Shown here: piece after piece, positions 28,219 through 37,946 of the stretch
How the letters are laid out: every line of letters begins with the position of its first letter
Position numbering within the stretch: the stretch's first letter is position 1
Origin: Gammaproteobacteria bacterium
GTDB lineage: Bacteria > Pseudomonadota > Gammaproteobacteria > Steroidobacterales > Steroidobacteraceae
DNA: 64,000 bases
Reading direction: 5' to 3'
Assembly (NCBI GenBank): GCA_947455595.1
Contig: CANGOP010000004.1
Location: 62,001-126,000 of the forward strand
Translations under genes and position numbers: made by a program
Notes under the pieces: model-generated
What the model saw: only the letters and a program-made list of their open reading frames with translations
Databases searched by the model: none
Told to the model about the DNA's origin: nothing

Positions 28219-28509
28219 GTTCCCCCCCCATAATGAGTCGCCGATTCTACTGTCCGGGACAAGATTCGCGCATCTGTTTTGCATTTTTTTGCATCCCGAT
28301 ATCCGCAACTAATCGCTGAAATTTGTTTTTTTTCTATTCATTTTCCATGGGTTAAGAGATCGAGATACGGAAATTAACTGGCCGCAAATGTCGCGCCGAC
28401 CGTAATCGCATCTTTTTTCAATGACCCCACCGGCCGTCGCAGACTGTCGTCCGCGCGGAGCTTCGGGCACCATCGCAGGATCGGCGCTGCCGCTAGGGGG
28501 ATCGGACAC
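28219..28509. promoter_or_regulatory. divergent intergenic region, LacI gene / GH97
   Basis: A 291-bp region that must hold the promoters of both genes. T-rich tracts occur at 28280-28340, including a direct repeat of TTTTGCAT at about 28277-28294. No convincing -35/-10 pair or LacI-type palindrome could be placed. AGGGGG nine bases before ATG 28510 is a probable ribosome site for GH97. Confidence 0.5.
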
Positions 28510-30588
28510 ATGAGAGTTTGGCACATTGGCTTTTGGGCTCTTTGGGTGTTGACGCCCGTTCTGGCTGACACGCCCACGGCCACAGACGCGACCCCGAAAG
28601 GCCATTACGTCGTCTCGTCCCCCCATCACGTCATATCGTTTGAGATTGACGAGCGCGACGGTTGGCCGACCTACCAGATCCTGCGATTCGGCAAGCCGGT
28701 GATTGCACCGTCCCATTTGGGCTTCATTCTGAAAGATGCCGGCAAGTTCACCTATGACCTGCGCGTCAGTGCGGCGAATCCGAATGCCCAATCGGTTGAT
28801 CAAACCTGGGAGCAACCGTGGGGAGAGCGCCGCTATGTCCACGATCACCACGCCGAGCAGACCTTCCATCTGATCGAAAAGAAAGGGATGCACCGGTCGA
28901 TGGATCTCGTCGTTCGGGTATTTGATGACGGCGTCGGCTTTCGCTATGCATTCCCGGATCAGGAGCACCTGCATGACGTCGCCATTGCAGATGAATTAAC
29001 TGAATTCAATATCGCGGACCCTGCAACGGCCTGGTGGATGCCGTGGGGAGAATCGCATGACACGGAATTACTCTATGGCCGGACCCCGCTCACGGAGCTG
29101 AGTACTGCACACACGCCCCTGACGCTACGCACCAAGGACCACGTCCACATTGAGATTCACGAGGCCGCGCTCGTGGATTTCGCCGGTATGTACGTGCAAC
29201 GCAGTGACGAGCAGCACTTACGTGCGCACCTTGTCCCTGCCTCTGAAGGGTGGGCCGCACGACGCACGGCGCCCTTCCAGACACCATGGCGCATGGTGGT
29301 GATTACCGACAGTGCCGCGGCGCTCTACGAGTCCAACATGGAACTCAACCTCAACGAACCCAACGCATTAGGCGACGTCTCGTGGGTTCAACCGGGTAAG
29401 TTTCTGGGTATCTGGTGGGAAATGTTTCACGAGACGTGGACGTGGGCCTCGGGCCCCAAGCACGGCGCAACGACGGAGCATGCCAAGCGCTATATCGACT
29501 TTGCCGCCGCGCACCACTTTCGCGGTCTTCTGATCGAAGGCTGGAATGAGGGTTGGGACAGCAACTGGGCGGGTGACGGCTCCTCGTTCAGCTTTACGCG
29601 CCCGTATCCCGATTTTGATTTGCCGGCGATCGCGGCGTATGCCCGCCAAAAAGGCGTCCACCTCATCGGCCATCATGAAACGGGTGGAGACACCTCCAAC
29701 TATGAAGCCCAGATGGGCGCCGGATTTGATCTGTACCAGTCGCTGGGTATTGATGCGGTCAAAACGGGCTATGTTGCCGATGCCGATCAAATTCACCATC
29801 AAGATGCCGCTGGGCTGAAGCGAACGGAGTGGCACGACAGCCAATACATGTCGAACCATTATCTGAAGGTCGTCGCGGAAGCGGCCAAGCGTCACATCAT
29901 GATCGACTCTCATGAGCCGATCAAAGACACCGGCCTGCGTCGCACCTACCCGAACTGGTTATCTCGTGAAGGATCGCGTGGCCAGGAGTACAACGCCTTC
30001 GGCATACCGGTGAATCCGCCGGAGCATGAAACCAATCTTGTGTTTACACGCATGCTGGGCGGCCCCATGGATTTCACGCCCGGTGTATTTGATCTCAAGC
30101 ACATTCGCCCCTGCTGCAGCGTACCCACGACACTGATGAAGCAACTCGCGCTCTACGTGGTGCTGTACAGCCCCGTCACGATGGCGGCTGATCGAATCGA
30201 AGCGTACGCCGCGCGTCCCGATGCATTCCGATTCATCGAGGATGTACCGACGGATTGGGCTGAAACGCGGGTGTTGAACGCAGAAGTCGGCGACTACGTC
30301 ACCATCGCACGTAAGGATCGACATTCTGAGGATTGGTATCTGGGATCCATCACAGACGAAAATGGTCGATGGCTGTCGGTGTCGCTCGGTTTCTTAGATC
30401 CCGGTCGTCACTACCGCGCCGAAATCTATCGTGACGGACCCGCGGCACATTGGGACACGCACCCGTATGACTACGTCATTGAATCTCGCGAGGTGAGCGC
30501 CACTGACACGCTCCCGCTCAGGCTAGCGCCTGGTGGTGGCGAGGCCATCCGCTTCGTCGCTCTGCCCATCCCAAAACGCGCTCATTAG
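28510..30588 (+). CDS. GH97 alpha-glucosidase (SusB-like)
   Basis: Probably a periplasmic enzyme releasing glucose from maltodextrins. The 692 residues have a signal peptide (MRVWHIGFWALWVLTPVLA), an N-terminal beta-sandwich, a (beta/alpha)8 barrel and a C-terminal domain. Glutamates matching the inverting GH97 enzyme SusB are present: Glu390 (HHETGG), Glu469 (DSHEPIK) and Glu493 (REGSRGQEYNAF). The 24-residue gap between the last two equals that in SusB. The retaining GH97 subgroup uses an Asp nucleophile, so this one should invert. It starts a plus-strand pair with the downstream MFS gene, 11 bp away. Confidence 0.93.
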   Translation: MRVWHIGFWALWVLTPVLADTPTATDATPKGHYVVSSPHHVISFEIDERDGWPTYQILRFGKPVIAPSHLGFILKDAGKFTYDLRVSAANPNAQSVDQTWEQPWGERRYVHDHHAEQTFHLIEKKGMHRSMDLVVRVFDDGVGFRYAFPDQEHLHDVAIADELTEFNIADPATAWWMPWGESHDTELLYGRTPLTELSTAHTPLTLRTKDHVHIEIHEAALVDFAGMYVQRSDEQHLRAHLVPASEGWAARRTAPFQTPWRMVVITDSAAALYESNMELNLNEPNALGDVSWVQPGKFLGIWWEMFHETWTWASGPKHGATTEHAKRYIDFAAAHHFRGLLIEGWNEGWDSNWAGDGSSFSFTRPYPDFDLPAIAAYARQKGVHLIGHHETGGDTSNYEAQMGAGFDLYQSLGIDAVKTGYVADADQIHHQDAAGLKRTEWHDSQYMSNHYLKVVAEAAKRHIMIDSHEPIKDTGLRRTYPNWLSREGSRGQEYNAFGIPVNPPEHETNLVFTRMLGGPMDFTPGVFDLKHIRPCCSVPTTLMKQLALYVVLYSPVTMAADRIEAYAARPDAFRFIEDVPTDWAETRVLNAEVGDYVTIARKDRHSEDWYLGSITDENGRWLSVSLGFLDPGRHYRAEIYRDGPAAHWDTHPYDYVIESREVSATDTLPLRLAPGGGEAIRFVALPIPKRAH

Positions 30589-30599
30589 GCGTAGACCCC

Positions 30600-32036
30600 A
30601 TGCTCGCCATACAACGCAACAAATCGACGTCCTTTCTGGCGCTGCTGGCTCTGCCGGCCACTGCTATGGGATTCGCCCTGTCGGTGCAAATCTCCGCTCT
30701 GTCGTGGATTTTAACGACGCGCTACGGGCTGCACATCGATGAGATCGGTCTCGTCTGGGCAGCCGGCCCGGTTGCCGGCATCGTCGGTCAATTGGCCGTT
30801 GGCTTATTGAGTGACAACGTCTGGTGTTGGGGCGGTCGCCGCCGACCATTCATCTTGTTAGGCGGTCTGCTGACAGCGCTCATGCTCCTGGCCTTGCCCC
30901 ATATCGGGCTGATCAGTCACGCGCTGGGATTCGAATCGATACTCGGCGTCGCCATTACCGTCGCGCTAGCACTCGATCTATCGATCAACATCAGCTTCAA
31001 CCCCACACGTTCGATCATCACCGATCTGACGGCAGACGGTGTCGAGCGAACGCGCGGCTATACGCTGATGCAGACGGTCTCCGGCACATTCGGTGTGCTC
31101 GCTTATGGCATCGGGGCGCTCTGGGATAACTATGCACTGATCTATACGGGCGTCGGCCTGGTACTGGCTTTTTCCTGGCTACCGGCGTTGCTCGTGACGG
31201 AACCACGCGAATTACATCCGGAAGGCTCTGTGCCCTCCACCGCGCCACGCTCGGCCTCACACATTCTGCGCATGCTGCTGCCGTTGTGGGGGATATTGGC
31301 TTACGACGTTATTGCCATGTCACTCAAGGTCATGGGCATTCATCGAGATTCGCAGTGGCTTGAAATCGCCGCAGGGGTTGTGACCCTTGCGTGTATGGTC
31401 GCCACACTCCGCGCGCGCGACCGAGGCCCCGCCCACGTGCGTGAAGATTTGGTGGAATTTCGCAAAGTGCTCGCTGCCCATGCTTTTTCATGGATCGGCG
31501 TGCAAGCCATGTTTGTTTATATGATCGCCTTCGTGCAGCAACGCTTCCCGAACCTCGATCCCAAGGCGGGTGGCCAAATGCTGTCGACCGCTTTCTTCGT
31601 TCTTTCATTGGTGGCCGCAATCTTGCCATCGACCGTCTTGGCGCCCCTGGCCCGCCGCTTTGGTCAAATTCGCGTGCACACAATCTCTCTGTTTATCATG
31701 GCCACCGCCTACCTCTACGCTTACCTATACGGCCACACCGCGATCAGCGTGTATGGCGTCATGGCAGTCGCGGGTATCGGTTGGGCCGCCATCGTCAGCC
31801 TGCCGTTCGCCATCATGTCGCAGCGCGTGGACGAAGCGCATATTGGCCTTTTCATGGGTGTCTTTAACCTATCGGTCGTCTTACCCCAGCTGGTCGCGAG
31901 CCTAGGCATTGGCGCGTTAATCGCCGTCATGCCTGACAAAGGGGCGGTGTTTCTCGTCGCGTCCGCCGCACTGCTGCTATCGGCGGTCAGTTGGCTCTTT
32001 GTCCGTCGCGATAGCGACGGCCGTGGCGGGATTTAA
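30600..32036 (+). CDS. GPH/SLC45-type MFS sugar transporter (first copy)
   Basis: A 478-residue inner-membrane transporter with about 12 helices, of the glycoside/sucrose-maltose symporter type. The loop 2-3 motif is LLSDNVWCWGGRRRPFILLGG. It probably imports glucose oligomers, or products of the GH97 enzyme, across the inner membrane with protons; the sugar specificity is inferred from context. ATG 30600 lies 11 bp after the GH97 stop. Its TAA shares TTAA with the stop of the convergent alpha-glucosidase gene. Confidence 0.88.
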   Translation: MLAIQRNKSTSFLALLALPATAMGFALSVQISALSWILTTRYGLHIDEIGLVWAAGPVAGIVGQLAVGLLSDNVWCWGGRRRPFILLGGLLTALMLLALPHIGLISHALGFESILGVAITVALALDLSINISFNPTRSIITDLTADGVERTRGYTLMQTVSGTFGVLAYGIGALWDNYALIYTGVGLVLAFSWLPALLVTEPRELHPEGSVPSTAPRSASHILRMLLPLWGILAYDVIAMSLKVMGIHRDSQWLEIAAGVVTLACMVATLRARDRGPAHVREDLVEFRKVLAAHAFSWIGVQAMFVYMIAFVQQRFPNLDPKAGGQMLSTAFFVLSLVAAILPSTVLAPLARRFGQIRVHTISLFIMATAYLYAYLYGHTAISVYGVMAVAGIGWAAIVSLPFAIMSQRVDEAHIGLFMGVFNLSVVLPQLVASLGIGALIAVMPDKGAVFLVASAALLLSAVSWLFVRRDSDGRGGI

Positions 32037-33643
32037 GCCTGCGCTGACCCCGACGAACCGCAGATCAGCCACGCGTAGCCGTACGGCGGAAGGTGCAAGG
32101 TTCCGCCGTCCGCGCGCGTCTGACCCGCCAGCGCCTGCCAATCCCCTGGCGGCAGTCGCTGCTGACGACTGTCCGCCGTGAGATTAAAGACACACAAAAG
32201 ACGCTCAGCGTGGATCGATCTCTCCAACAGAAGAACACTCGGATCATCGGCCGTCACCCGCAGATCACCGTGCCTCAAGGCAGCGAATCGCCGCCGCAGA
32301 CCCAATAACCGGCGCGTGACATTGAGCGACGAGTCGGGTTCAACTTCCTGACGGTCAACCGCCATCGCAACATGCCGCGGGTCGATGGGCAACCACGGCT
32401 CGGTGGTTGTGAATCCGCCGTTGGACTCTGCCGCCGTCCACGGCAGCGGCGTCCTCGCGCCGTCACGACCCAAGGTGAGCGGCCAATTGGCAATCGCCTC
32501 TGGGTCTACGAGCCGTTCAAACGGCACGTCCGCTTGAGGCAACCCCAGTTCTTCGCCCTGGTAGAGGCAGACGGACCCACGCAGCGCGAATAACAGCGCC
32601 AACATCAACTCGGCATATCGCCGGTCCCCCGCTTCACCACCCCAACGCGTCACGACCCGCGGCGCATCATGATTGGAAAAGACCCACGTCGGCCAACCGT
32701 CACCGTGCCCGCTTTCCCATTCCGCGCAGGCTTGCTGAATCAGTAACGGGGTCGGCGCCGCAGAACGAAGAAAGAAAAAGTTATAGGCGCTGTGGAGTCG
32801 TGTCGGCGAGACATATCGACCCTCTTCCGATCCGCCCACACCCGGCCCACCCAACTCGCCTAACGCAAAGCGGCCAGGATACTGGTTCAAGACCCGGCGC
32901 AAGCGCTCGAGAAACGCCAACGTTTCCGGGCGGTCGACGGTATAGCGATGCTCTTGAAAATCGAAGGGGCGCGACCGGGAACCCGGCTTCGTGCTCGGCG
33001 GGTTATCCCGCAGCAAGGGATCGTGCACGAAGTGAGAAACGGCATCGACCCGGAAACCGTCAACCCCTCGATCCAACCAAAAGCGCGCCACGTCGAGCAA
33101 GGCTTCATGCACGCGGGGATTCAAGAGATTGAGATCCGGCTGCTCCGTGAGAAAATTGTGCAAGTAGTACTGACCGCGGCGCGCATCCCATGTCCAGGCG
33201 CTGCCGACAAACACCGACTGCCAATTATTCGGTGGCGCGCCATCGGGCTTCGGATCCGCCCAAACATACCAATCCGCTTTCTCGTTATCGCGACTCGACC
33301 GGCTTTCCGCAAACCAGGGATGCTGATCGGAAGTATGGGAATAGACCTGATCAATCACGACCTTGAGGCCTAGCGCGTGGGCGGCACGTACGAGTTCATC
33401 AAAGTCAGATAGGTCTCCGAATATCGGGTCCACATCGCAGAAACCCGCCACGTCGTAGCCGAAGTCACGCATCGGCGACGGAAAGAACGGTGAAATCCAG
33501 ATCGCATCAACACCGAGCGATGCCACATACGGCAAGCGTTGGGTGATCCCCGGCAAATCGCCGATGCCATCGCCATTCGTATCCTGAAAGCTTCGCGGAT
33601 AGATCTGATAGACCACACCGCCCCGCCACCAGGTTGCACTCAT
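32033..33643 (-). CDS. GH13 alpha-glucosidase (oligo-1,4/1,6-glucosidase type)
   Basis: A cytoplasmic 536-residue GH13 enzyme that cleaves terminal glucose from imported maltodextrins. The opening WWRGGVVYQIYPRSFQDTNGDGIGDLPGI is typical of GH13 alpha-glucosidases. Catalytic residues are Asp200 (DGFRVDAVSHF), Glu263 (FALGELGGPG) and Asp326 (SNHDAPRV). No signal peptide is seen. ATG 33643 overlaps the stop of the upstream MFS gene as ATGA; an earlier start adds six residues. Hydrolysis specificity (alpha-1,4 or alpha-1,6) cannot be read from sequence. Confidence 0.94.
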   Translation of the reverse strand: MSATWWRGGVVYQIYPRSFQDTNGDGIGDLPGITQRLPYVASLGVDAIWISPFFPSPMRDFGYDVAGFCDVDPIFGDLSDFDELVRAAHALGLKVVIDQVYSHTSDQHPWFAESRSSRDNEKADWYVWADPKPDGAPPNNWQSVFVGSAWTWDARRGQYYLHNFLTEQPDLNLLNPRVHEALLDVARFWLDRGVDGFRVDAVSHFVHDPLLRDNPPSTKPGSRSRPFDFQEHRYTVDRPETLAFLERLRRVLNQYPGRFALGELGGPGVGGSEEGRYVSPTRLHSAYNFFFLRSAAPTPLLIQQACAEWESGHGDGWPTWVFSNHDAPRVVTRWGGEAGDRRYAELMLALLFALRGSVCLYQGEELGLPQADVPFERLVDPEAIANWPLTLGRDGARTPLPWTAAESNGGFTTTEPWLPIDPRHVAMAVDRQEVEPDSSLNVTRRLLGLRRRFAALRHGDLRVTADDPSVLLLERSIHAERLLCVFNLTADSRQQRLPPGDWQALAGQTRADGGTLHLPPYGYAWLICGSSGSAQA

Positions 33644-35022
33644 GATTGCAGCGGCCTCCATGCCAGGGCAGCCGCACCGAGAAAGGCCAGTGCCGCAATG
33701 CCCATCGCACCGACGGGATCACCCGGAAATAATCGATGCACCAAGCCACCCATCACGACCGACACCACAATCTGGGGCAGCACGATGAAGAAATTAAAGA
33801 TGCCCATATAGGTACCGAGCTTTTGGTACGGAATCGCACCGCAAAGCATCGCGTAGGGCATAGCCAAAACGGAGGCCCATGCCATCCCAATCCCCACCAT
33901 GGCCAGATACAACACCTGGGGGTCGTGAGACGTCAAAAACGTGGCAAAACCGAGCGCGCCGGCCACGAGATTGATGGCGTGTAGGCGCTCTCGGCCCAAT
34001 CGTGCCGCCAAGGTGGGCAAGAGAAAGGCATGCGCCGTGGCAACGATGTTATAGACCGCAAACAACACACCGACGTGATCGGCTGCCGCGTTGTACGCCG
34101 CAGTCCCGGCGACGGTCGCTCCAAAATGATGCCAAGCCACCGCGGGCGTGCCGTAAATCCAGAGCAGGAAAAACGCAAACCAGGAGCAAAATTGAACCAA
34201 CGCCAAGCGCCGCATGGGCTTGGGCATCCCGATGAGATCGCCGAGCAATTCGCGAACGGCTTCAAATCGTTTGCGCGGCGGGCTGACGGCGCCGACCGGG
34301 CTGCGCGGATGAAAAGCTGGATCGGCGAGCGCAGGATCGGACGCTTGTTCGAATGAAGCTAACTCTTCAGGTGAATATTCCTGAGTGGTCGCAATCGTAT
34401 ACAGCACCGCTAACAGCAATGCGCCCGCCCCGATATAAAAAGATAAGCGAACGGTCCACGGCAATTGCCCCGCGGGAGCGGAATCAGCCAATCCGAATAC
34501 GTGTGCCAGCAGCCATGGGGCGGCCGACGACAGCGAGGCACCGACACCGATGAAGATCGTTTGGATGGCGTAGCCGCGGGTGCGCTGCTCATCCGGCAGC
34601 ATGTCACCGACAAAGGCTCGGAAAGGCTCCATCGTGACATTCAGGGCGAGATCCAATAGCCAAAATGAAGGAACGGCGACCCAAAGCACCGTGGAGTTGG
34701 GCAACAGAACCAACGCGATGGTGGAGAGAACCGCCCCGAGGAGAAAATAAGGACGGCGACGTCCCAACCGCCCCCAGGTCCGATCGGATAGATACCCGAT
34801 GATCGGCTGGACCAGCAATCCAGTCACCGGACCGGCGATCCAGAGTATGGGCAGGCTGTCGATCGACGCGCCGAGTATCTGGAAGATTCGGCTGACGTTG
34901 GCCGTCTGCAAACCGAAGGCGATCTGGATGCCTAGAAAGCCGAACGAAAGATTTGCAATCGCGCCGAGTGGTAACTGTGGCTTGCGTCCCGAGGACGCGG
35001 CACCTGGTGTCAGTACAGTCAT
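33640..35022 (-). CDS. GPH/SLC45-type MFS maltose transporter (second copy)
   Basis: A 460-residue transporter of the family that includes Caulobacter MalY. It starts LPLGAIANLSFGFLGIQIAFGLQTANVSRIFQILGA and carries the loop motif YLSDRTWGRLGRRRPYFLLG. Twelve hydrophobic segments are expected. It is translationally coupled to the alpha-glucosidase gene, so import and hydrolysis of maltose or maltodextrin are probably co-expressed. It is only distantly similar to the MFS protein at 30600, which argues against a recent duplication. Confidence 0.9.
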   Translation of the reverse strand: MTVLTPGAASSGRKPQLPLGAIANLSFGFLGIQIAFGLQTANVSRIFQILGASIDSLPILWIAGPVTGLLVQPIIGYLSDRTWGRLGRRRPYFLLGAVLSTIALVLLPNSTVLWVAVPSFWLLDLALNVTMEPFRAFVGDMLPDEQRTRGYAIQTIFIGVGASLSSAAPWLLAHVFGLADSAPAGQLPWTVRLSFYIGAGALLLAVLYTIATTQEYSPEELASFEQASDPALADPAFHPRSPVGAVSPPRKRFEAVRELLGDLIGMPKPMRRLALVQFCSWFAFFLLWIYGTPAVAWHHFGATVAGTAAYNAAADHVGVLFAVYNIVATAHAFLLPTLAARLGRERLHAINLVAGALGFATFLTSHDPQVLYLAMVGIGMAWASVLAMPYAMLCGAIPYQKLGTYMGIFNFFIVLPQIVVSVVMGGLVHRLFPGDPVGAMGIAALAFLGAAALAWRPLQS

Positions 35023-35170
35023 GATCAGGACTCCGGCGGTCCGATGACCACCCCCGAGGCGCGAGTATGCTAGCCCTCGCCGGCAAAGACCATCCTATGT
35101 CCCTATTGACCGCGCGCAACTGCTCGCATCTACTCGGCGCGTATTCCTCGACTGCTGGATCACCCTGTCT

Positions 35171-37018
35171 ATGCGCCGCACTCTCTATTTGATTAGTAGC
35201 CTACTCACCGCTTTGCTTGCGCGAGCAAGCACCATCGACCGGGTAGACCCACCGTCTTGGTGGGTGGGCTTTGAGGCACCCACCGTCGAATTACTGGTCC
35301 ACGGTGATGGCGTCGGCCATCTTCATCCCGCAGTGCAATATCCCGGGGTCTCTATCCGGGAGTCGTATTCACTCCCGAATCCCAACTACCTCTCCATCAC
35401 GCTCGAGATTGCGAAAGACACGGCACCCGGGGACGTGCCGATTGATTTCGCCCTCAATGGCACGACCGTCACACACCTGTCCTACCACTTAGATCAACGC
35501 AAGCCGGCCAGCCGGGATCGCCACGGCTTTGATGCGCACGATACGGTCTATCTGATCATGCCCGATCGATTCGCGAACGGCAGTCGCACGAACGATGCCG
35601 CGCCGGGAACACGCGATCATGTCAACCGTGCCGATCCCGACGCCCGTCATGGCGGGGATCTCAAGGGAATCGAAGATCATCTCGATTTTCTCCAAGACAT
35701 GGGCTACACGCAGTTATGGCTCACCCCCGTTCTTGAAAGCGACATGCCCGATGGGAGTTACCACGGCTATGCCACGACGGATCATTACAAGATTGACCCA
35801 CGTTTTGGCTCTAACGAGGACTACAGAGCCCTCTCCCAAGCGGCGCAGCAGCATGGCATCGGCGTGATTGAAGACGTCGTTCTCAATCATATTGGCCTTG
35901 ATCATTGGTGGATGAAGGATCTACCGGATCCGGACTGGCTGTCGAACAAAGGCAAGATGATCCCAACCAATCACTGGCACAAAACACAAATCGACATCCA
36001 TGCAGCCCCGTCCGATCGACAGCAGTTTATTGACGGATGGTTTGCGCCATCCATGCCGGATCTACACCCCTCCTCTCCCTCTCTTGGCAATTACTTAGTC
36101 GAAAATGCGATCTGGTGGATTGAGTATGCGGGTCTTTCGGGACTACGCATCGACACCTATCCGTACACCGACAAGTACTACACGGCTGAGTACTGTCGTC
36201 GAATTCTCGCCGAATACCCGCATCTCAATATCGTCGGTGAGGAGGCGCCTGGCCGCTCCGATCCCGTCATTATTTCGTACTGGCAATCGGGACGAACGAA
36301 TCGCGATGGATATGTCTCGACGCTCCCGACGCTGATGGACTTTCCTTTGCGTGATGCGATGCTGAGTGCTTTGACACATCACGGCAGCGGCGATGGCGGG
36401 CTACGGGATATTTATGAGATGCTCGCCGATGATGTGGTCTATGCCGATCCTGCGCGCTTGTTGGTCTTGGGAGATAACCACGACACCGACCGGCTCTACA
36501 AATTACTGAATCACAATGACAGCGCCTACCGAATGGCAATGGCGTTTATTGCCACCGTCCGAGGGATTCCCCAGATCACGTACGGCAGCGAATTCGCGTG
36601 GTCTAATGAAAAAGTGGGCGATGGCTACAAGCGTCTCGATTTTCCGGGTGGTTTTAGTGACGACCGTGCGAATGCCTTTGACGGCAAGAGCATCGATCGT
36701 CGCTCGCAGGAAACCATGGCGTATCTGCGCAGCCTCTTCCGCTGGCGCCGTACCTCCAAGGCAGCACAGGAAGGCACCTTCCTTCACTATGCCCCCGCCA
36801 ACGAGGTTTACGTTTATTTCCGTACCGCGGATGCGGAACAGGTCATGGTGGTCCTCAATAATAATGACCGTGCGACGACGCTGCCCTTAGCGCGTTTCCG
36901 TGACACGCTGGGCGCACGAACATCGGCGAAGAATGCATTGACGCACGAAGCGATCGTGCTCGGTGAGACCCTTCAACTCCCCGCGAAGTCTGCGCTGATT
37001 CTGGAGCTACACCCATGA
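35171..37018 (+). CDS. SusA/cyclomaltodextrinase-like GH13 enzyme
   Basis: A 615-residue exported glycosidase cutting longer maltodextrins, pullulan or cyclodextrins in the periplasm. A signal peptide (MRRTLYLISSLLTALLARA) is followed by an N-terminal Ig-like domain (about 20-115, IDRVDPPSWWVGF), a GH13 barrel (DTVYLIMPDRFANG) and a C-terminal beta domain. Catalytic residues are Asp328 (GLRIDTYPYTD), Glu357 (VGEEAPG) and Asp438 (GDNHDTDR). The architecture matches Bacteroides SusA neopullulanase. The 148 bp between it and the divergent MFS gene holds no clear promoter. The stop overlaps the esterase start as ATGA. Confidence 0.92.
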   Translation: MRRTLYLISSLLTALLARASTIDRVDPPSWWVGFEAPTVELLVHGDGVGHLHPAVQYPGVSIRESYSLPNPNYLSITLEIAKDTAPGDVPIDFALNGTTVTHLSYHLDQRKPASRDRHGFDAHDTVYLIMPDRFANGSRTNDAAPGTRDHVNRADPDARHGGDLKGIEDHLDFLQDMGYTQLWLTPVLESDMPDGSYHGYATTDHYKIDPRFGSNEDYRALSQAAQQHGIGVIEDVVLNHIGLDHWWMKDLPDPDWLSNKGKMIPTNHWHKTQIDIHAAPSDRQQFIDGWFAPSMPDLHPSSPSLGNYLVENAIWWIEYAGLSGLRIDTYPYTDKYYTAEYCRRILAEYPHLNIVGEEAPGRSDPVIISYWQSGRTNRDGYVSTLPTLMDFPLRDAMLSALTHHGSGDGGLRDIYEMLADDVVYADPARLLVLGDNHDTDRLYKLLNHNDSAYRMAMAFIATVRGIPQITYGSEFAWSNEKVGDGYKRLDFPGGFSDDRANAFDGKSIDRRSQETMAYLRSLFRWRRTSKAAQEGTFLHYAPANEVYVYFRTADAEQVMVVLNNNDRATTLPLARFRDTLGARTSAKNALTHEAIVLGETLQLPAKSALILELHP

Positions 37019-37941
37019 TGCGCACGTTGACCGCAATGGTCGCACTGTTATCGCTGCTCTCGAATGCACTCGCAGCGCCGACCGTAGCCCGATCCGAGAC
37101 CACCGATCGCGGACGCTACGACCATTTCGACAATTTCCCCTCGGGGAAGGTCATTTCACGCAACGTGGTCGTCTTCATACCGTCCGGCCCGCCCCCTGAC
37201 TCCGGATACGCCGTGCTGTATATGCACGACGGCCACAATCTGTTCGACCCAGCGCAGGCCATGGGACACGAACCCTGGGCTGCCGATCAGGCGATCGCCC
37301 AAGGACACTTTCCCCTCATCCTGGTCGCCATCGACAACACCTCGCTGCGATGGCCGGAATACGTCCCACTGAACGCTTACGCAGCACTGCCAGAGGAGTT
37401 GGCTCTGGCCGCGCAAGGATCCGAGCCCACGCCCAGATCCGATGCGTACGTCGACTTTATTGCGGACGAATTGAAGCCCTTTATCGACGCGCACTATCCG
37501 ACCCGCTCCGATGCGACGCACACGTTTATCGCTGGCTCTTCGATGGGTGGTTTGATTTCGATCTACGCCATGGAAAGGCGACCGGACATTTTCGGCGGGG
37601 CCGCAGGACTCTCGACTCATTGGCCGGCGACGACTAATTTCGCCTTGTTCGGGAACGGCCCAGATTCCGCTGATCCTCGACTCGCGGAAATCGCCAATCT
37701 GACCGTCGACACGTTGGCCGATCAATTGCCAAATCCACGGAGCCATCGGCTCTGGGTGGACTATGGCGATCAAACCTTGGATCAGTTCTATGCTCCCTAC
37801 GCGCATCGATTCGATGATCGCGCCCGTCGCAATGGATGGAGCGACACCTTGAGCGTGCGGGCGTACCCCGGCACCGCACACAATGAAGCGTCTTGGCGGA
37901 GCCGATTTCCAGAGGTGCTGGAGTTCTTACTGCGGCCCTAA
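37015..37941 (+). CDS. secreted esterase, Esterase-D/Fes-like alpha/beta hydrolase
   Basis: A 308-residue exported alpha/beta hydrolase of the putative esterase family (PF00756-like). A signal peptide (AMVALLSLLSNALAAP) precedes VVVFIPSGPPPDSGYAVLYMHDGHNLFD. The nucleophile elbow is GSSMGG (Ser176) and the triad histidine is His289 (YPGTAHNEASW). It might remove acyl groups from glycans. Coupling to the SusA-like gene puts it in carbohydrate uptake, but the substrate is unknown. It is convergent with glgX, five bases apart. Confidence 0.85.
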   Translation: MMRTLTAMVALLSLLSNALAAPTVARSETTDRGRYDHFDNFPSGKVISRNVVVFIPSGPPPDSGYAVLYMHDGHNLFDPAQAMGHEPWAADQAIAQGHFPLILVAIDNTSLRWPEYVPLNAYAALPEELALAAQGSEPTPRSDAYVDFIADELKPFIDAHYPTRSDATHTFIAGSSMGGLISIYAMERRPDIFGGAAGLSTHWPATTNFALFGNGPDSADPRLAEIANLTVDTLADQLPNPRSHRLWVDYGDQTLDQFYAPYAHRFDDRARRNGWSDTLSVRAYPGTAHNEASWRSRFPEVLEFLLRP

Positions 37942-37946
37942 GGTCT

